18,466 bases of DNA from Methanocellales archaeon (GTDB taxonomy: Archaea; Halobacteriota; UBA148), in the NCBI GenBank assembly GCA_013415795.1, contig JAAEEL010000017.1:1-18466 (forward strand), read 5' to 3'. Shown here piece after piece: positions 15,231-18,466 of this stretch. The position numbers were made by a program, and so were the translations under genes. How positions within the stretch are numbered: position 1 is the stretch's first letter; every line of letters starts with the position of its first letter. The notes under the pieces are model-generated. The model did no database searches. It was given only the letters and a program-made list of their open reading frames with translations, and was not told where the DNA came from.

Positions 15231-15514
15231 AATCAATGTCTAATTTTCCTTCAAGTTGGATAAATAATATCATTGCACTGCTAACCTGTATTGATGAAAC
15301 TTTTTATCCTACGTTCATTTAAGATTATCTAAGTCATTAGCCTTTGAATTAGAATTCTGAATCATGATTGTCCTTAATAAGGTGTTATGTTTTCTGGTGA
15401 ACAATGTGTTACATTTTTTATCCTTAATGTCTTTGTAGGATATGCATCTGATCTTAGTAAGACAATTTAAGATTTAGTGTTAGTAGTAGGGTAAATTAAT
15501 GCTTCTTGGTGCTT
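15231..15514. other. Convergent intergenic region between tatA and thiC
   Basis: This AT-rich 284-bp gap lies between converging genes. I see no ORF over 25 codons with family character, no tRNA and no strong hairpin. The short repeat TTTTTATCC occurs twice (near 15300 and 15417). T-rich runs, such as T6 at 15414-15419, could serve as terminators for tatA. Confidence 0.6.
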
Positions 15515-16759
15515 TTAACTGCCAAGGTACTGCTCCATTATCTTTAGTGCACAAAAATCTCCACACATCGTGCATGTGTCCCCAGTCGAATGTATTTGTC
15601 TTGCCTTTCCCCCATCAAGGGCAAACTTAAACTGACCGCCCCAATTATGTTGACGTCGCATTCTGGCTAAGTTTAAGTCTAGGTCAGAGAGACCGTACTT
15701 CATTGAGTCCCCTATATGGGCCGCGATCCGAAAAGCGATAGCTCCTTCACGAACATGTTCTATATCTGGAAGGGCGAGATGCTCAGACGGAGTTATGGCA
15801 CAAAGATAATCTGCACCAGCCCCACTGGCAATGCTAGCGCCAACACAGGCAGCCATATGGTCATAGCCAACTGCGATGTCTGTGGGAAGAGGACCAGAAA
15901 CAAATAGGGGTCTATTGCCAGAGACCTTCTTATGGTATTTAACGTATGTAAAGATCTCTTTTGCAGAAACATGACCACCCATACCTTCGACTATCGTCTG
16001 CACACCCATATCATTGGCACGTCTTGCTAGCTCTGCGTTCTTATAAATCTCTGATAGCTGGGGTTTATCGCTCACATCATGAACGCATCCACTTCTCATG
16101 GCATTTCCCAAAGAAAGAACGACATCTCTTTTCAGAAGTATTTCCAGTATCTCATCATATCGCTCCAAAAAAGGATTCTCGTTCTTGTTCGCTATCATCC
16201 ATGCTGCCGTAAATGATCCTCCTTTTGACACCATTCCCATGGTACGAGACGCTTTTTTCAAGGAGATAAGTGTGTCCCAAGTGAAACCTGCATGTATGAC
16301 TACTGAACTAACTCCCTGTTGAACTTGCTTTTTTATATTCCTGATCAAATCGTCTTGATCTATTTCATTAAATGGGCCATTCTCAGCAGCGGTCTGGTAA
16401 ATAGGCACTGTCGTTAATGGAACAGAGATAGAATGAAAAATTGACCTCCTGATCTCGTCTATATCGCCACCCATTGATAGATCAGATACTGTATCAGCTC
16501 CATGCTCAACAGCTATAATAGCCTTCCTGACCTCGGCATCAGGATTGATCGCAACGGATGAAGTGCCTATATTCACATTGACCTTCGTTAGCAGTCCCTT
16601 ACCTATCCCCAGAGACTTGCATTTATGACTTTTCATGATAACGATCTCACCCCTAGCAATACAATCACGTACCATCTCAGCCGCAATATTTTCATGAAGA
16701 GCAACATCGGCCATCTCCCTTGTGATCTCCCCCGATTTAGCCTCTTCAATCTGCGTCAT
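15515..16759 (-). CDS. thiC: Phosphomethylpyrimidine synthase ThiC
   Basis: Radical-SAM enzyme that rearranges aminoimidazole ribotide to hydroxymethylpyrimidine phosphate, the pyrimidine half of thiamine. The 414-aa protein shows the family segments VNVNIGTSS, DLSMGGDIDEIR, TVPIYQTA, VIHAGFT, VSKGGSF, MRSGCVHD, VEGMGGHV, PLPTDIAVGYDH and TPSEHLALPD, and ends with the cluster cysteines CTMCGDFC (Cys396, Cys399, Cys403). This spacing is C-x2-C-x3-C, one residue shorter than the C-x2-C-x4-C of bacterial ThiC. The ATG at 16759 is chosen over 16831 because GGTGA lies 10 nt upstream at the same distance as in other genes here. It follows the Cas4-tail-like ORF by 1 nt. Confidence 0.95.
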   Translation of the reverse strand: MTQIEEAKSGEITREMADVALHENIAAEMVRDCIARGEIVIMKSHKCKSLGIGKGLLTKVNVNIGTSSVAINPDAEVRKAIIAVEHGADTVSDLSMGGDIDEIRRSIFHSISVPLTTVPIYQTAAENGPFNEIDQDDLIRNIKKQVQQGVSSVVIHAGFTWDTLISLKKASRTMGMVSKGGSFTAAWMIANKNENPFLERYDEILEILLKRDVVLSLGNAMRSGCVHDVSDKPQLSEIYKNAELARRANDMGVQTIVEGMGGHVSAKEIFTYVKYHKKVSGNRPLFVSGPLPTDIAVGYDHMAACVGASIASGAGADYLCAITPSEHLALPDIEHVREGAIAFRIAAHIGDSMKYGLSDLDLNLARMRRQHNWGGQFKFALDGGKARQIHSTGDTCTMCGDFCALKIMEQYLGS

Positions 16760-16760
16760 A

Positions 16761-16997
16761 CTACTCACCAAAGAATTTAGAAAGCAAGGACTTTCTCGTA
16801 TTGCACATTTCAACAAATACACAATGCTCACAAGGTGCCCTTTTTGACTTACCAGGGAGCGCTCCGCCCCTTATTTTCCTGATCCTATCCAGTATTAGCA
16901 ATACCTTCTTACGGCCCCAACTTTTTATTTTGGCATCTCGAAACTCTCCAAAGAGAACATATTCAACATAAGGAGAGAAATAAACAAACTTATACAT
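16761..16997 (-). CDS. Cas4-tail-like 78-aa protein upstream of thiC
   Basis: No confident function. The 78-aa product resembles only the C-terminal third of Cas4/DUF83-family nucleases: a strand-like segment (FVYFSPYVEYVLF), a helix (VLLILDRIRKI), then a basic loop (ALPGKSKRAP) leading to CEHCVFVEMC, the C-x2-C-x5-C arrangement that holds the Fe-S cluster with a fourth N-terminal cysteine in Cas4. The PD-(D/E)XK catalytic part and the fourth cysteine's domain are absent, so it is not a nuclease. It could be a decayed gene, but it has an intact frame, a TATA box at the leaderless distance, and its stop abuts thiC by 1 nt, carrying the thiC ribosome-binding site. No CRISPR array or cas genes are nearby. 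Confidence 0.55.
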   Translation of the reverse strand: MYKFVYFSPYVEYVLFGEFRDAKIKSWGRKKVLLILDRIRKIRGGALPGKSKRAPCEHCVFVEMCNTRKSLLSKFFGE

Positions 16998-17014
16998 CGT
17001 ATTTCATGTTATGC

Positions 17015-17223
17015 TCAGGATTTATTTATATGCTCCGTGAACTAAACAATACATTAAGTAATACAAAAGGCGCGTATAAAATCCCAAAAAAAATGCCCCG
17101 GGACAATTTTTGAATTTGCTTATTAATAGGTAAATGAGATATAACAATATCGAATCAATTAAGCAGATATAGTGTAATTAGACTATGCGCATTTTTGGGC
17201 AAGATATCAGGATTTATTTGTAT
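17015..17223. repeat. Direct repeat of a 17-bp promoter-like element (17015-17031 and 17207-17223)
   Basis: TCAGGATTTATTTATAT at 17015-17031 and TCAGGATTTATTTGTAT at 17207-17223 differ at one base and are 192 bp apart. On the minus strand each reads as an A/T box followed by CCTGA. The first overlaps the thiC-operon TATA box; the second could be an upstream promoter or a regulator site. Confidence 0.6.
17021..17031 (-). promoter_or_regulatory. TATA box of the thiC operon (minus strand)
   Basis: On the minus strand the sequence reads CATATAAATAAAT, centred about 29 bp before the ATG at 16997, so a near-leaderless transcript is expected. A near-identical copy of this element lies at 17207-17223. 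Confidence 0.55.
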
Positions 17224-17540
17224 ACACCTGCCCTAAATTTCACAAGGACATTCTGAAATGCATTTTTTCAATAATCGAGTTAACCCAAAAAGAACATTTA
17301 ATTTTTAGACCAATACTAAAAGTACCTTTCTCAAAGAAGCCTTCTGTATAATCAGTTCTGTTTGTGTATAATTGGGTATTTTGGGTGTTTGCTTGGTTTT
17401 ATTTGGAACCTATGCCCCTATAGCCGAAATAAATTTGTCGTGGGCACGACAAGTATAACCTTAGATCACTTACTCTTATCAAATTTACACCAATTAGGTA
17501 TTTTATCACTAACGATATATCTCCTGTTAGGTAAAAATAA
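17041..17540. other. AT-rich divergent intergenic region
   Basis: No credible gene is seen in this stretch. It contains a plus-strand promoter-like GGCGCGTATAAAATC (17069-17083) with no gene behind it, the second copy of the 17-bp repeat (17207-17223), an 18-bp perfect palindrome (17435-17452), and an AACGATATAT box (17512-17521) shortly before the next gene. The low GC and lack of coding signal set it apart from the rest of the window. Confidence 0.55.
17435..17452. repeat. Perfect 18-bp palindromic dyad
   Basis: TTGTCGTG (17435-17442), two G, then CACGACAA (17445-17452): eight perfectly paired bases on each side of a GG centre, extendable by one G-T and one A-T pair in RNA. With a 2-nt loop it is better as a protein-binding dyad than an RNA hairpin. 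It lies 88 bp upstream of the nuclease-like gene at 17541. Confidence 0.7.
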
Positions 17541-17999
17541 ATGACAAAATTTGAACGTGATATAGTTAGGTCGTTCAATAAATTTTTTGAACAGAGCCAT
17601 ATAGATGCTATTGCATATAGGATCAAACAGCATAGATTTTCCTCGCAAGTACTTGATGTGCTAGTAGACTCCTCTCAGGATGATTATTATCTTGGGATTG
17701 AGTGCAAAAGCATTTTAAATAAGACAGGTGCAATCTATTTCTCTCAACATTTCGGCAGCGATCAAATAGAGCGCATAAACGATTTTCTCCGTAGATCTGG
17801 TAGAAAAGGACTCTTGGCCGTTGAACTTAGATACGGAAAAGGTATGCCAATAAGAGCCCACATAATCAAATGGGAATATCTTAAAACTAGATATCTTACA
17901 AATAGTGTTGGATTTACGATAGAAGAGATTATGGATTTTCCACAGATTAAACGAACAGGCAGGAATTATGTGATCGATGCTCAGTTGTGGACAGAATAA
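17541..17999 (+). CDS. PD-(D/E)XK nuclease-fold protein, Hjc-like
   Basis: A 152-aa protein with the layout of the archaeal Holliday junction resolvase Hjc superfamily: Glu5 in KFERDIV, Asp39 in QVLDVLVDS, Glu54-x-Lys56 in YLGIECKS, then a helix-strand unit (IERINDFLRRSGRKGLLAVEL) and IIKWEYL. All four expected catalytic residues are present. Similar uncharacterised proteins occur in other archaea, including haloarchaea as I recall. It may be a resolvase-like repair enzyme or a stand-alone nuclease of a defence system; no methylase or partner gene is beside it. The ATG has AGGT (17529-17532) upstream, and an 18-bp palindrome and AT-box precede it. Transcribed alone, ahead of the TBP gene. Confidence 0.7.
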   Translation: MTKFERDIVRSFNKFFEQSHIDAIAYRIKQHRFSSQVLDVLVDSSQDDYYLGIECKSILNKTGAIYFSQHFGSDQIERINDFLRRSGRKGLLAVELRYGKGMPIRAHIIKWEYLKTRYLTNSVGFTIEEIMDFPQIKRTGRNYVIDAQLWTE

Positions 18000-18004
18000 C
18001 CAAC

Positions 18005-18013
18005 TTTTATAAA
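18005..18013 (+). promoter_or_regulatory. TATA box of tbp
   Basis: TTTTATAAA lies about 26 bp before 18034, just ahead of the Shine-Dalgarno GGGTG (18035-18039). A second AT box, TTATATAT (18024-18031), is too close to the start codon to be the main TATA. TBP is itself the factor that reads this element, so autoregulation is possible. Confidence 0.55.
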
Positions 18014-18045
18014 CCCCTGTCTATTATATATGCTGGGTGTTATAA

Positions 18046-18466
18046 TTGGTGAAGTCAATCAAAATAGAAAACGTTGTGGCATCTACGGCGATAGGAGTAG
18101 AAATAGACCTTAGAGAGATCGCGCATGTGTTGGAGGGCGCCGATTATGATCCAGAACAATTTCCCGGCTTAGTATATAGAACAAAAAATCCTAAGGCAGC
18201 TGCGCTTATTTTTAGATCTGGAAAGATCGTTTGCACTGGGGCCAAAAGTATCGATGATGTTGAGAGAAGTTTACAAATAGTCTTTGGAAAGATGATGGAG
18301 CTTGGTATTGAAGTCATAGGAAAGCCCAACATAATCGTCCAGAATATCGTTGCATCTGCTGATCTGGGGTCTGAGCTTAATTTAAATGCGATAGCCATCG
18401 GACTAGGTTTAGAGAACATAGAGTATGAGCCGGAGCAGTTTCCTGGATTGGTTTACAGAATAAAAG
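18046..18466 (+). CDS. tbp: TATA-box-binding protein TBP (partial, cut by window end)
   Basis: General transcription factor that binds TATA boxes and recruits TFB. About 140 of an expected 180-190 residues are visible. It shows the saddle-forming pseudo-repeats: IENVVASTAIG then YDPEQFPGLVYRTKNPKAA and LIFRSGKIVCTGAKS in repeat one, and IVQNIVASADLG then YEPEQFPGLVYRIK in repeat two, where the window ends. The TTG at 18046 is chosen because GGTG (18036) precedes it at the same 10-nt distance as in other genes here; GTG 18049 is an equal alternative by family length. Confidence 0.96.
   Translation, partial: MVKSIKIENVVASTAIGVEIDLREIAHVLEGADYDPEQFPGLVYRTKNPKAAALIFRSGKIVCTGAKSIDDVERSLQIVFGKMMELGIEVIGKPNIIVQNIVASADLGSELNLNAIAIGLGLENIEYEPEQFPGLVYRIK

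Noticed and set aside
15288..15361. Possible C/D box sRNA (TGATGA near 15291, CTGA near 15356)
   Set aside because: No D' and C' boxes lie between, and there is no terminal stem; the length of about 70 nt is also poor. The boxes are short enough to occur by chance.
16760..17040. TPP riboswitch in front of thiC
   Set aside because: There is no CTGAGA core or second TPP consensus element, the operon transcript appears leaderless, and a small ORF fills the space before thiC.
16998..17110. Missing N-terminal part of a Cas4 gene upstream of the 78-aa ORF
   Set aside because: I read the minus-strand frames directly upstream and saw no Cas4-like nuclease motifs, so I cannot support calling a full broken gene.
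17362..17544. 60-codon plus-strand ORF overlapping the Hjc-like start as ATGA
   Set aside because: It has no Shine-Dalgarno, a GTG start in a T-rich stretch, a composition high in Cys, Trp and Leu without domain character, and it spans the palindrome. The overlap is probably chance.
1..18466. CRISPR arrays, insertion sequences, tRNA or rRNA genes
   Set aside because: I searched by eye for regularly spaced repeats, transposase motifs and tRNA-like arms and saw none; weakly conserved elements could still escape this.

Overview
The window is archaeal chromosome. It encodes the small DNA primase subunit, a GINS subunit, ribosomal proteins L44e and S27e, aIF2-alpha, Nop10, a geranylgeranyl reductase for ether lipids and TATA-binding protein. 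Promoters look like archaeal TATA boxes, and many starts are preceded by GGTGAT or GGTG, the 3' half of the extended Shine-Dalgarno sequence. Gene content fits a euryarchaeote in the broad sense. A Thermoplasmatota or methanogen relative is plausible, but no marker here fixes the order.

Layout. Positions 1-320 are AT-rich regulatory DNA with several dyads. Positions 321-3081 hold a cobalt (or nickel) ECF transporter, cbiM-cbiN-[59-aa unknown]-cbiQ-cbiO. Positions 3092-8259 are a tightly packed, mostly overlapping information-processing operon: priS, GINS, rpl44e, rps27e, aIF2-alpha, nop10, a PAC2 protein, and an endonuclease Q-like PHP repair nuclease ending in a PIP-box-like tail. A separately promoted ATP-type PEP carboxykinase follows (8310-9965). 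Then come a ferredoxin-geranylgeranyl reductase pair (10012-11342), a potassium uptake block trkA-trkH-trkA (11371-14158), RNase HII (14159-14803) and TatA (14841-15230).

After a 284-bp gap, thiC lies on the minus strand. It sits 1 bp downstream of a 78-aa ORF resembling only the Fe-S-type C-terminal end of Cas4-family nucleases. A 543-bp AT-rich divergent region follows, holding a duplicated promoter-like element and a perfect 18-bp palindrome. Next is a stand-alone PD-(D/E)XK (Hjc-like) protein, then TBP, cut by the window end.

Most of the window is conserved core archaeal genome. I do not see a clearly new multi-gene system. The best candidates for novelty are the Cas4-tail mini-protein in the thiC operon, the small unannotated gene inside the cbi operon, the Hjc-like gene with the palindrome upstream, and non-standard start signals, including a possible ATT start for aIF2-alpha. 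Two short real genes (S27e, 55 aa, and the cbi small ORF) are easy to miss with a 60-aa cutoff. Several starts were moved inward from the longest ORF using Shine-Dalgarno placement and family N-termini.
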